A stretch of DNA of 64,000 nt from Toxorhynchites rutilus septentrionalis (Eukaryota; Arthropoda; Insecta; Diptera; Culicidae), in contig NC_073746.1 of assembly GCF_029784135.1 (NCBI RefSeq), forward strand, positions 53,893,393 through 53,957,392, written 5' to 3'. The position numbers and the translations under genes are program-made. Every line of letters starts with the position of its first letter. Position 1 is the stretch's first letter. This document shows, in pieces, positions 47,506-58,699 of the stretch. Below the pieces are notes generated by a model. That model made no database searches, had not been told where the DNA came from, and was given only the letters and a program-made list of their open reading frames with translations.

Positions 47506-48794
47506 AAGGGTGTGTCACATCAAATTGCATCACGGAAAAAACGCTGTAGAAATTTAGTTTTTAGGAATTATATCTTCAGCTTTCGCTTATAATCAGATAA
47601 GAGTGTATAGATCACGTTGGCCATGCTTCACTGTCAATTTTTCGTAAATTTGGAAAAATGTCGTCGAACGAAAAAGAGCGTCGTGAATTAATCCTGTGCA
47701 CTCATTTCGAGAATCCGGAGTTGTCACATCGGGACATCGGTAAGATGCTGGGAATCGTCCAATCCACGGTCAGCTAAAACGATACTTCGAGAACCTAACC
47801 ATCGACCGGAAGGTGAAGAACGGCAAAAATGGATGCTCCGTCAGTGAAAAAGATCACAAGCGCGTAGTTAAGCAGTTTAGACGTGATCCGAGAAGTTCGG
47901 TCCGGGATGTCGCCAATAAGCTGAATTTGTCAAGTTCATTCGTCCAGCGGACCAAGCAGCGGGAGGGCCTGCGTAAATACAAGGTTCAGAGACTCCTAAC
48001 CGCGACGAAAGGCAAAACATGGTGGGGAAAACGCGAGCCCGGAAGCTGTACACCGAAATGCTGACGAAGCAGCATTGCCTAGTAATGGACGACGAAACCT
48101 ACGTCAAAGCGGACTTTCGTCAGCTGCCGGGCCTGTTGTTCTTCTCCGCAGAGGACAAATTCAGCGTTCCGGAGCAGATTCGCAAGCAGAAACTATCCAA
48201 GTTTGCCAAAAAGTACATGGTGTGGCAAGCGATCTGCTCTTGCGGAAAGCGGAGCGCCCCCTTCGGGATGACCGGCACGGTAAACGGGCAGGTTTACCTT
48301 AAGGAGTGCCTACAGAAGCGCTTACTACCACTATTGAAGCAGCACGAGGGCCCGACCATCTTCTGGAGGATCTCGCTTCGTGTCACTATTCAAAGGACGT
48401 GTTGGAGTGGTACGAAGCCAACGGGGTCACCTTCGTGCCAAAGGAAATGAACCCGCCCAACGCGCCGGGGCTTCGCCCAATAGAGAAATATTGGGCGATT
48501 ATGAAGCAGGCCCTCCGGAAGAACCCAAAAGTTGTCAAATCGGAGGCGGACTTCAAGAGAAAATGGATTTCTGTTCAAAAAAAACTACAACCTGACGTTG
48601 TACAGAACCTTATGGACGGGGTAAAGAGGAAGGTGCGAGCATACGGGCTTGGGCTCGAAGTATGAATAAAAAGAAAATGCCAAAAGTTGTTTAATAGTTT
48701 TTATTTTACTGTCTAAAATTTTCAAAAGGATCGGTCTACTGGGCGAATTTCTACAGCGTTTTTCCCGTGATGCAATTTGATGTGACACACCCTT
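47506..48794 (+). mobile_element. ITmD37E (DD37E) element, copy D
   Basis: 1289 bp, both 49-bp ends, TA duplicates at 47504-47505 and 48795-48796. The right TA is also the first two bases of a mariner end (TAGGGTGTGCAACTT). Confidence 0.95.
47658..48665 (+). pseudogene. DD37E transposase, copy D (three frameshifts, intact C-terminus)
   Basis: The MSSNEK start at 47658 is followed by a 7-bp deletion in the first helix-turn-helix (near 47775), a one-base deletion near 47992 and a one-base deletion at TTCTGGAGGATC near 48367. Catalytic motifs survive in different frames: VMDDETYVKAD, DLASCHYS, LRPIEKYW. This is the only copy whose A-run is eight bases, so it shows the true C-terminus: VQKKLQPDVVQNLMDGV..., ending YGLGLEV with the stop overlapping AATAAA. 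Not functional. Confidence 0.9.
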
Positions 48795-48985
48795 TAGGGT
48801 GTGCAACTTAAATCGGTCCCTTTTTTGCATGAAAAACACATTTATGTGAATAACTGAATGAATTAAAACATTATTCAAATTATTGGCCATTGCTGGCCAC
48901 TCCTTTTTCTCTCCGGATTATGTCGACAAGCGTTCATCTTTTGAGTTTGAGACTGACACTTCGTAGTTGCTCTCCGATATTGATC
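48795..48985 (-). mobile_element. Mariner 3'-end relic next to copy D
   Basis: The end motif TAGGGTGTGCAACTTAAATC is followed by sequence matching the right end of the relic at 40552-41038. The minus strand reads SKDERL, then GVASNGQ, a stop in place of the expected tyrosine, FE and a stop: the mariner C-terminus. The other end is not seen. Confidence 0.82.
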
Positions 48986-51691
48986 TGAACCAACGAAAAT
49001 GCACAAGGAATACACTGAATAGTGTGTGGGAGTAGTAAATCGTTCTCATTGTGCATGTTTTGGTGATTCGATCTTTAAATAGTCAATAACAACGCCGGCC
49101 ACGTTTTTACAGTCACCAGGAGAAGGAAAAGAATGTTAGTATGATATTCGCGACCAGAAGGGTCGTCTTTGTAGCGTGGATCCCTTGCGATTATCGTGGA
49201 AGGAAAAATGTTGGTGGGAATGGGTAAGAAAAATCAGGATTCACTGTGGTGAGTGATGTGATTCTGAAAACGCTAACTCTCAACTATTCGGCGAAACGAT
49301 ATTTCGAAAATGGTATCCATTCTGACCTGAGAAAGTCACTGAGAAAACTCCTTCAAAAACTCTCGAAGCATATTTTTTTATACATTGGTCGTGTTACATT
49401 TCATTTTTTCTAACAATTCTTGATCAAGGTTATTTTTGGCAATCTGAAAAAGTCGCCAAGGAGCTTTTTTAATATTCCGAAATGGTTCTGGTTCTCAAAA
49501 GTTTCAGGATCTCTTTCGGACACAGGACATGGAAATCCGTTATAGAAATGATAATAAAAAATCGAAGTTCAGTAATTAAAACTGACACGGATCTTTGTTC
49601 CACCTTTTTATCTCATTAATTATAATTCCTTTAATCATTGTCCGCTAATCTGACATATCTGACAGGAAAGTATTTACTAATGCAACTTTGAAACAGTTCT
49701 AAGAAATTTTACCTTCTGTATTCCAGACTTTTAAGAATAGTTTGCACCTCATTAGTCAAAAACGTTTCTTTCCTTTTATGTCGAAGAATTCTTTTAAAAT
49801 AATCGAAATTAACAGCAATTTCAGCAACATTGGGTGAACAAGGCCAAGTTATGTTTGAAAGGACACTAAAGATCTGAGGTGAGAAGTTACCGTAGCTTGA
49901 GACCCTGGTTTCCAAATTTAGTCGCGTAGTACAACAAGACGATCTTCTTGTGAATGAAAATAGGAAGGTAATCGGTCAATAATACGGAGAATCCTCTCGA
50001 CACTCTGGGCAAAGTTCAGTTATTGAGGTCTCACGAACTCACAATCGATCGCTTAGAATGCAGACGCGCAACCAGTGTGGCTATGAAAACCCCCAAAACA
50101 ATGTATACTGATCTGCGATTTCCGCATCAAGCCAACCTATGAGTGGGAGTCCTCTCTGGAGTGCAAAGGATTAATATTACCTACTAATACCTTTTTCCTC
50201 TAGAGCAAAATCAATATATTTTGAAGCACTCTGATATACCCGTGAAAATATATCAGTGATACTTGATTAAAATGATTGTGGTTGTAAAAATGGTACCTTT
50301 CCTACTTCCCAAAAAGATAATCTGCAGAGATTATAAAACAACGCAAAAGAAAAAAAATATATCCAGGAATGGTTTATTTCTCAATGGGTCATCATTAGGT
50401 ACTATTTCGGGGGCGACAGTTGACATCAATTTCGCCCCGTCAAGAGCGCCCTTTACAACCAACTTTTTCCCTTTATCAATCAATCGAACTATAAATTTCA
50501 TGAAATTATTATGATAATATCAACTAGTCCCAGAATGACTGTGTGTGACCTTAGCGCCCTTACTCGTTCCGCTTCTCAAGTCCTTCTCAAATGGCCTCTC
50601 ATGTTTAACTTGGACATAGAAAACAAAACTTATTCCGTGTTTCGTCATGATTCCAGAGGGAAAAATTTCACAACCTCACTGCACATGCGAACTTGCACTT
50701 TGTATCAGCTTGAGTGGTTTCGGTAATTGAAATAATTCTGTGAATATAGTTGTCCATAACTTAAATTACGTTTGTAGCTAGTCTGAGATACTAATAACAT
50801 ATGTTTTCGTGTTTTATATCGCACTCCAAGTTATGGGAAAAATCAGATGTCGTTACCGAAATCATTAGAACGGTTTGAAAATGTAATCCAGAAACAATCC
50901 AGACAAACCTTAATTGGAAGAAGCTGTCATCGTTTAACTTTCTTCGATGAAAACTTATTTCTTTAGTGAACTGCTTTGAAGTACTACTCCAGAATGTGGT
51001 GCTCCAGAGACGAAGTCCGAGATAAGCCTCTCGGCTGAGCTAGTCATAAGCTTTCCAGCGAAAGTCTAAAGCAGGGAGATAAAGTAAAAGAGTATTACCG
51101 ACAAAGGGTCGTTCCCACCGCCCTCTCCACTCACGATAACAAGACACTAGAAGGATCTCCAGTGGATAATTAGAACGGGGAAACACAGCATCTGATGCAC
51201 ATCTTGAATTTCACAACGAAGCATGGGTGTAGCGTTTAAAGAGCCTTTTATCTAATTGTTTCTACGATAACCCGTTCTATTAGTTGGTGCAAGAATGGCA
51301 TACTTAAAGTTTTCCGAAGAAAAAAATAGGAACTTTCAACAAGTTTGTGTCGTTGTTTGATGAGAAGTCAAGTGACAGAGAGAGCAAAAGAGGACGTGAA
51401 ATACCGGAACACAATCCTATGCCCTCTGAAGTACGTCCTCAATAATAATAGAATTTGTAGTAGTTCCCTTTTGGGTTCTGAAAAAGTTTGTTTCTGTAAT
51501 AATGAGATGATCGAAGATAGTCTTTTCTCTATGCCATAATATTGAATAACTTAAATCAAGAAAATGGAGAGACTATGAGGCACATACCAGTATAATATTG
51601 CATATTGGCACACCAGTGGCAGAACTCACAGAATAATACGAAAAATATACGAACAAGAAGGGTAACACGAGATGAGTTCGACATACGAGGA
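48986..51691. other. No recognised gene
   Basis: A+T-rich; open frames at 50263-50514 and 50511-50726 (83 and 71 codons, overlapping by four bases) are not recognised. No termini seen. Confidence 0.45.
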
Positions 51692-51733
51692 ACTTTTGAG
51701 ATAAAGGGGTGGTCCACCCTTTATCTCAAAAGT
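51692..51733. repeat. Near-perfect hairpin, 42 nt
   Basis: ACTTTTGAGATAAAGGG pairs with CCCTTTATCTCAAAAGT, and the loop region GTGGTCCA is itself palindromic apart from one extra G. No T-run or gene is adjacent. Confidence 0.85.
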
Positions 51734-53149
51734 ACGGCTCAACTTAGATTTTGTATAATGTCATCTCCTTTTATTGTTGAACTGTATTGAAACTTCGTGT
51801 TGAAACTTTGGTAAAATTCGACAGGTGGAAGGAATCGGTAGCATGAACGCAACAAGCACTTTGATTGTCAAAAAATGTGAGTTTTTCGATCGCATCACCC
51901 CGCATCAAATTTAATGTCCAAAAATCATCTCTTTTATTTTATGATATATTTGGTAATTTGAAGCTTGATATAATGATTAAACATCATTGATAGAGAGAGA
52001 ACAAGTGTACCTCAGTGCACAATGTAATATTTTTTATTTATAGCGTATTTATTTGGAAATATTAGAAAATAATTGGAAATAATTCCCCCTAGTGGTGATA
52101 ATATGTCACTCAGCCAAACCACTAGAAGGTTTAGGAAGGTCTAACTCGATGAACATACGGATGTCGTTCTACTCTTGCAATATAAAGGAAGAATTAAATC
52201 AGAAAAAAAACATGAAGAAGCGTGCTCCAAGCACTAAAGTTACTCGTTTTATTATTCAGAATTATGCACAAACCAAACCAAATAAACCACCTAAAGTATC
52301 ATAACAAACCAAAATGAAATACGAAACATTCACGCCACGCTTCTGTACGCCGTAAGCGTTGAGAAAAACAATCAACATACGCTTTCAACATGCACGCCAC
52401 AAATAAATCGAATTTGCTTACATCCGCCCACTCGTTATTTTCAACCCACTTAAAATGCAACATAGTCCCAATACTGAAGTCAGCTGTAATTGAATATTTT
52501 CGGTGCTAATTGTCCTTCGGGGCGAAACTCAATTTTCAGCTCAGTTATAGGAGGATGCGTACACTGGCAAATTTTCCATCACTTAGCCACCCGTTGCCGT
52601 GGTTTATTGAGAATTGTGCTACCACCAAAAAAATTAATGCTGCTCCGGGATAATTGGCAATTGGAGTTCAGATATTAAATTAAAAATATTCACTTGCCAT
52701 AACAGCGCTGTTTGATTGTCCTTGGTGAATCGGTTTGACCATTGTGCGTTGGGTTAAAGGAAGTGGGAGATCAGTTACTGACTGAAAATAGGGAGTTTGC
52801 GAGCGCCGAAATTTCAATAATCAGCCATTCTATGCCAGACCGATATAGTGATTCCCAGATTGGACCGATGATCGACAACTTTTTTGAAAAAAATATTATA
52901 CTTGCAAAAAAAATTGGTTTTTGTTTTCGTAATTCTTGATAGTATTTTTTTTTATTGTTTACATGGCTTAGGACTAGAGGAAGCTGTATTTTTCATATTT
53001 TTTTTTCTTGAAGCTGAGGTTGTCTTTACATAACATATCCGAAAATCAGAGATGTGTGTGTGCTCATTGGCTTTAATTTGATACGTCGATTATTTGAATC
53101 GGCCCAGAAGTTAAAATGTTGTGAATTCTTTTAAAAGGTCATTTTTGAA
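51734..53149. other. No recognised gene
   Basis: A+T-rich with short frames of 60-70 codons; nothing recognised. Confidence 0.45.
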
Positions 53150-53763
53150 AAAAAGAGGGGAAACGATTTTTCGGACTATCGGTTAACTTGGAAAAATCAT
53201 AACTCAGAAACGAAAAAATCTATGATTATGGATATCTAATGTAAAAAAAAAACTCAGATTTCAAGAAAAAATGAGGGACTCAAAATGAAAGGGGTGTAAG
53301 TGACATCATCGATTTCTCTATATCGACTCTCTTTTTTGGTCATAACTTAGCTGTAAAATCATTCTCAACTCTATTTGACTATGTGAAAAATAGGTATCAT
53401 GTATCGGATTCTATAACAGACTCAAATTGGAAGGTTTTTTCAGTTTAGTTATTTACTAAAGAAAAAGTTCACGAAGAGAAATCAATCAAATCACTTACAC
53501 CCCTTTCATTCTAAGCCCCTCGAATATCTAAAAAATATGTCGCCCTCTAGTCAAAAACCTGCATGGTCTACATAAAAAGCAAATACAATCAACTACGAAA
53601 ACAAAATCCAATTTCTTTGCAAGTATAATTTTTTTAAAAAGACTAGGTAATTGAATTTAGTTCGATATGTCGATCATCCAGTAAGTAATCTAAAAGTAAT
53701 AATGTTTTGAAAAAAGTCGTTTTTGGAAAAAAAGAAAAAAATATATTTCGGACCACCCTAAAA
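53150..53763. repeat. Repeat of the 1308-1663 family, copy 2, interrupted
   Basis: 53150-53270 and 53523-53763 align with 1308-1663 (shared TTTCAAGAAAAAAT, CGCCCTCTAG, CGATCATC and TTTCGGACCACC). The MITE at 53271-53522 splits it. Confidence 0.7.
53271..53522. mobile_element. MITE with GAAAGGGGTGTAAGTGA ends, copy 1
   Basis: The termini are inverted repeats of about 30 bp sharing AATGAAAGGGGTGTAAGTGA. Internal sequence recurs inverted at 63231-63458. Inserted in the older repeat at 53150-53763. 252 bp, non-coding; target duplication unclear. Confidence 0.85.
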
Positions 53764-54332
53764 TGAAAACAGTCACAGTTTTGTATCACAATTGAGTGCA
53801 TTTTTATGAGGAAGGCTGTGGATTATTTTTATGGGATTTTGTAAAGTCTCTGGTTTAAGATGTTAAACCGCTAACGAGAGACGCTTTGAAAACAACATTC
53901 GCAACTTTATCGCAATGAAACTGACAACATTAATATTTTGTTGGTTTTTTTTTTTCAAAAATGTCATTTTTTTAAACAAGATAATCATAAATATTGAATA
54001 CTGTACTTCATGATTGAGAAAAATATTATCAAAGTTCATATTTACATCCGCATTTTTGATTCCAAAAAAATATATATCAGGTCTGTTCCTATACTATCAC
54101 GATTACTGAAAAAGCATAACTTAGAATGACCATATTCGACTCTTAGTTCAGTTTTCAAGTAACAGAGAGAGTGAGTAATAGTTTCCGTATCATTAATTAA
54201 GTCCAGATAACTAAAAAAAGATTTTTTCACTGAATTGTAGTGATCTATAAAGACGTCGGAGATTTTTCACTCATTCAATTTGAATTCAATGAATTTTACT
54301 GTGTACAAATGCAACCAGACCAGACCAACACT
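53764..54332. other. No recognised gene
   Basis: A+T-rich spacer before copy E. The last 90 bases happen to be open in frame with the transposase remnant. Confidence 0.45.
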
Positions 54333-54908
54333 GTGGGGAAGACGCGAGCCCGGAATCTTTATACCGAAATGCTGACGAAGCCGCATTTCCTGGTAATGGA
54401 CGACGAAACCTACGTCAAAGCGGACTTTCGTCAGCTGCTGGGCCTGTTGTTCTTCTCCGCAAAAGACAAATTCAGCGTTCCGGAGGAGATTCGCAAGCAG
54501 AAACTATCCAAGTTTGCCAAAAAGTACATGGTGTGGCAAGCGATCTGCTCTTGCGGAAAGCGGAGCGCCCTCTTCGTGATGACCGGCACGGTAAACGGGC
54601 AGGTTTACCTTAAGGAGTGCCTACAGAAACGCTTACTACCACTATTGAAGCAGCACGAGGGCCCGACCATCTTCTGGCCGGATCTCGCTTCGTGCCACTA
54701 TTCAAAGGACGTGTTGGAGTGGTACGAAGCCAACGGGGTCACCTTCGTGCCAAAGGAAATGAACCCGCCCAACGCGCCGGAGCTTCGCCCAATAGGGAAA
54801 TATTGGGCGATTATGAAGCAGGCCCTCCGGAAGAACCCAAAAGTTGTAAAATCGGAGGCGGACTTCAAGAGAAAATGGATTTCTGTTCAAAAAAAAACTA
54901 CAACCTGA
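54240..54908 (+). pseudogene. Chimeric ORF: flanking sequence plus dead DD37E catalytic domain
   Basis: A 222-codon frame whose first 31 or so residues come from unrelated flanking DNA, joined to the transposase from VGKTRARNLY onward. Catalytic positions: the first D is present (VMDDETYVKAD), the second D is present (WPDLASCHYS), and the third has changed from E to G (LRPIGKYW). The A-run has nine bases, so the frame ends in TTT and a stop as in copy B. The DNA-binding half is missing. Catalytically dead as read; there is no sign of promoter or splice context. Confidence 0.88.
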
Positions 54909-55106
54909 CGCTGTACAGAACCTTATGGACGGGGTAAAGAGGAAGGTGCGAGCATACGGGCTTGGACTCGAAGTATGACATAAAAGAAAATGCCAAAAGT
55001 TGTTTAATAGTTTTTATTTTACTGTCCAAAATTTTCAAAAGGATCGGTCTACTGGGCGAATTTCTACAGCGTTTTTTCCGTGATGCAATTTTATGTGACA
55101 CACCCT
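54333..55106 (+). mobile_element. ITmD37E (DD37E) element, copy E, 5'-truncated
   Basis: Begins abruptly inside the transposase gene (GTGGGGAAGACGCG) and runs to a slightly degraded right terminal repeat (ending CACACCCT, with G in place of the last T). The left terminal repeat, the ATG and both helix-turn-helix regions are absent, so it could not transpose as a unit. Confidence 0.93.
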
Positions 55107-55484
55107 GCCTTGGCAGTCACAGAAGAACCAGACTTCGTCCCGAAGGTACATCGATCTAATCCGATAAATTTGGCACTTCGGTTGATAATACCAAATCGAA
55201 TTAATTACGCACGAACGACAATGCACTGTGTTATTTATGGGATTAGTGGAATATCGGTGGTATAAGCCTTCCAGGCTCACCTCGCTTCTTGCCTACGTTC
55301 TGGTGTCTAATCTGGGTCAGGCTGCTGATATGCACAAGAACATCACTCAATGCTGTATCAAAGCGGTTTTGATTGTGGGTGCCATGCTGCTTTCTTGGCC
55401 TTAATCTGGAGAACAATTGTGTGAGACTGAATTTGGGCGAATGACAGAATAAATTCATAGCAGAACAATTCTACACAATATCAG

Positions 55485-55860
55485 CTTTCGTTTTTTTTAA
55501 CTTAGTACTTATAATGGAAACCATCTAGAATTACAATTTTAATTATCATATGACCAATTTTAAATTCAAAATCATTGATCGTTCTTTCAAAAAATCGTAG
55601 CTCGAAATCAAAATGTCTGAATAAAATACAATGTCTTATAAAGTTGTTGGAAAATTTACATTTTGAATGCACTTTTGAAAAATATTACACCGTTTCCTCA
55701 GATTCCGTTTTAAATGTTATTTATCACAAAGTTTCACAAATTTCACGATTTCACAAAATAGAGAAATTTCATAAATTTTCAAAAATTCATATCCTCATTT
55801 GCCATGGCACCACTTAAACTTGAAAAAAAAATTTAACAATCGGCTATTGGCGATTCGAAC
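55485..55860. repeat. MITE with GCAATTTCACCCC ends: partial copy 2
   Basis: 55487-55730 matches 19840-20060 in direct orientation (TTAGTACTTATAATGGAAACC.. ..AAAATGTCTGA.TAAAAT). The terminal repeats are missing or too decayed to place. Confidence 0.75.
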
Positions 55861-56195
55861 TATGCCAAATTCAAGTGTGACTGGCAGCGTCAGCAAGGCT
55901 TCATAGCATTAATTGATACTATTTCATGGCTTTTTTTGCGAACCATCCCTTCACCGCCGGGATTTTTTTGTTACTGTTATTTCGTTTTGGGGATGACAAG
56001 AGAATGGACTCTTCATATCACGCTCCGCCACGCAGTAAATTGAATTGCATGCATGTGTACACATTGGAAGCGTCTCTAACCCTACCAGGAAACCATTCGG
56101 GGGTGCGGAGAGGGCGGACCGCCCCCGGGTGCACGATTTTAAGGGTGCAGAATGATCCGAATTTATATGAAGAAATTGGATAAATATTGTTTCTG

Positions 56196-56228
56196 AGCTT
56201 GCTTTCGCGAATAATCGGGGTTCCACTG
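56196..56228. repeat. pogo-type terminal repeat remnant
   Basis: TTCGCGAATAATCGGGGTTC followed by CACTG and TA matches the right end of the pogo-type MITE at 61246-61789. The other end is not found upstream, so it is a solitary relic. Confidence 0.6.
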
Positions 56229-56230
56229 TA

Positions 56231-56722
56231 GTTTGAAAATAAGTTACCGAAACATGAATAGATTTAAACCGAATAGTTGCTGCTGGGCTGATAGACGGCT
56301 TCGCTAACGTTATGATGGAAATAATTCTGTTTTCATTTAATTTCCAAACAAAACTACAAGAACATTATCATCGCTGGCAATCTTATTCCCTGACAGGGAA
56401 GATCTGCTCTCTCAATCAGCTCAACTAAATGGAATAAGTTTATCACACACTCACTGTGTGTTACCGCAACGCTACGCATAAAGAGCTGTAGGATTATCAT
56501 CCCAGGCGTACCGAGGAAAGTTTTCTTTCGCATATGAACACGCAGCGGTGAACCTTACTCCATTGCCAGGTTTTGTTTGGTTTGTTTTTCCTGTTTGAGT
56601 GTGGCAGAAGTTTAATTAGATATTGTTTTTCTTCGCTACCAATGCGAATTCGAAAGGCTGCTACTCAACTCGATACGAAGTGAAATGGATATTTTAGGTA
56701 ACCCTCAGTGAGATAGACATAA
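56231..56722. other. No recognised gene
   Basis: A+T-rich spacer before the large inverted repeat; no termini or coding region recognised. Confidence 0.4.
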
Positions 56723-57154
56723 GACGGATTTCGCGCCAACTCGACCAGATGTAGGCCTCTCAAAATTGAATGAAAATTTCTGGGCGTGAAGACCTTACCT
56801 AACTGAGTAAATTGGCATACTTAGTTTTCGGAAATTGTATCTAGACTAACATACGAAATATAAAATTTTTTATATTTTTTTAACTCGAAAATGGTAAGTC
56901 CTACAAAAAAGTGATCTATTAAAGAATTCTAGGAAAATAATTTAATTTTAAAAAAATGCTGAAAAAATACTTTAATTAATAATTTAAAAACTAAAAGTCG
57001 ATTTCATCAAAATAAATGGTCATCATAGATTTCGATGAAATGGTAGATAAATATGTGCCCTACCACTCTTCCATACATCGCAACATGTGCATATTCAAAG
57101 CAAAAAAGTTTTTCAATATTTTATTTTTGTGTTTTATCGTGATTGAATAGTTCC

Positions 57155-57330
57155 TTAAGGGGGTAGCACACTATGGAAAATTGAAAAAATTAAAAAAAAA
57201 TCTGGCCTAAAATGTTCTCTTCTTTACTGTAGTTTTTGCCCCAGGTTTGCCCGATGCTATGTTCCAAAATTACAAAAAATGCCGCCATTTCGTCGAAAAC
57301 CAATAATTTGAAATAATCCTACGTACGATC
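57155..57330. repeat. Possible piggyBac-type MITE end inside the foldback
   Basis: TTAAGGGGGTAGCACACTATGG resembles the TTAAGGGGGTATTC terminus at 60760. No second end is found before the next terminus at 57331. Confidence 0.45.
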
Positions 57331-58125
57331 AGTGTTGCCACATTTGAATCTGTACCAGAGGGGATAAAAATCTTTCTCATCTGTACTGTTTCTTCCTAAA
57401 GTCTGTCCCAAAAAATTGTACAATCTAAAATATTAGCTGTACAAAAATATATATTTTTAGAATGAAAAAATACTCATTTATTTATTACAATTACTACATT
57501 TACATTTGCAAATCATTAGTGTGTTTAATTATGCTTATACATAGCTAATATGTTTAATCAAATATTTTGATCTCAAAATAGCGTTCTTCGTATCGTTGCT
57601 GAGCCGATTTCAAAGCTGATTACTTATTAGATTATTATTATTGTTCTGATTATATTCAGAAAAAAAAAATTACAGAGAGAACGTTACAAACAAGGCACCG
57701 AAGCGCCGAAAATGCGAGCGAACCGTCAATTCTTTTTGGATATCAAATTGGTGTCCACCAATCCTGCACAAGCTCTTTTTTTTTTGAAACTGTGATTTCC
57801 TTACGAAGTAATTTTACCTTTAGGGTACGGAATTTATTCTCCACATCGTGTATATTCCCATCGTAGAACCCTGGAAGCGCCTCTAACACAACGCATTTCG
57901 TCCTTTTGAAACTGATCAATTATTGCATTGTAAATGCTTTCATGATTTTATGATCGTTTATGGTCATGTACCTTGATGTTTCTTTGCTCAAATGTAAAAA
58001 ATTTCACACGCGGAAAAAATCTGTACCAATCTGTACTTTTTGACGAAAATCTGTACTCTGTACCGTACAGAAGCTGTACCAAAAATAACGAAAAAATCTG
58101 TACCTACCTTTCCAGATAAATTTGA
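57331..58125. repeat. Possible hAT-type insertion with TCTGTAC subrepeats
   Basis: Starts CAGTGTTGCCACATTTG, a typical hAT end, and contains many TCTGTAC(C/T) motifs, clustered at 58020-58110. The matching right end is not recognisable and no 8-bp duplication was found, so the extent is uncertain. Confidence 0.45.
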
Positions 58126-58699
58126 ATTTGTCATTTTGTAGACCTAAGTTCTACGTGTAATTGATTTTTTTTTGATTTTTTTTTTCTAAAAAAGAACACA
58201 AAAAAAAATAGAACATTATCGAGAAAAAATCTTGAAAAAGTATTCATTAAAAAAACTTTTTCGCCTTAATTATGCACAAGTTGCGATGTATGGAAGAGTT
58301 ATAAGACACATATTTATCTACCATTTCATCAAAATCTGAGATGACCATTTTGAGAAAATAGACTTTTAGTTTTAAAAATTGATTTATTTTCAGCGTAGGA
58401 TTTCAAAAAATATTGTTTCAGTATTTTTCTGAAAATTCAATTATTTTTCTAAAGCTCTTGCATAGATAACTTTTTTAAGACTTACCATTTTCGTGTAAAA
58501 AATTTTATGAAAATATGGTCAAAAATATTTGGCCCTTTCCATATGTTAGTCTAGGCTCTAGACTCTAGACTCTAGAGATTTTTGGGAATAGGAAATATGC
58601 CAAGTTGCTCAATTAGGTAAGATCTGTACACCCACAAAGTTTCATTAAGTTCTGAGAGGTTTATCTTAATCCCATAGACGAGTTGGCGCGAAATCCGTC

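Larger units (their letters stand above)
56723..58699. mobile_element. Large inverted-repeat (foldback) element
   Basis: The left arm begins GACGGATTTCGCGCCAACTC and the right arm ends with its complement at 58699. Matching continues inward for about 400-450 bp with divergence (for example GATGAAATGGTAGATAAATATGTG in the left arm and its near-complement at about 58310-58335). ATAA is present just outside both ends, a candidate duplication. The 1-kb centre is unrelated and holds a TTAAGGGGG terminus near 57155 and a CAGTGTTGCCA terminus at 57331. Non-coding throughout. Confidence 0.82.

Noticed and set aside
56100..56150. G+C-rich palindrome-like stretch (GGGCGGACCGCCC) as a regulatory site
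   Set aside because: Resembles the edge of a dispersed repeat; no gene nearby to regulate.
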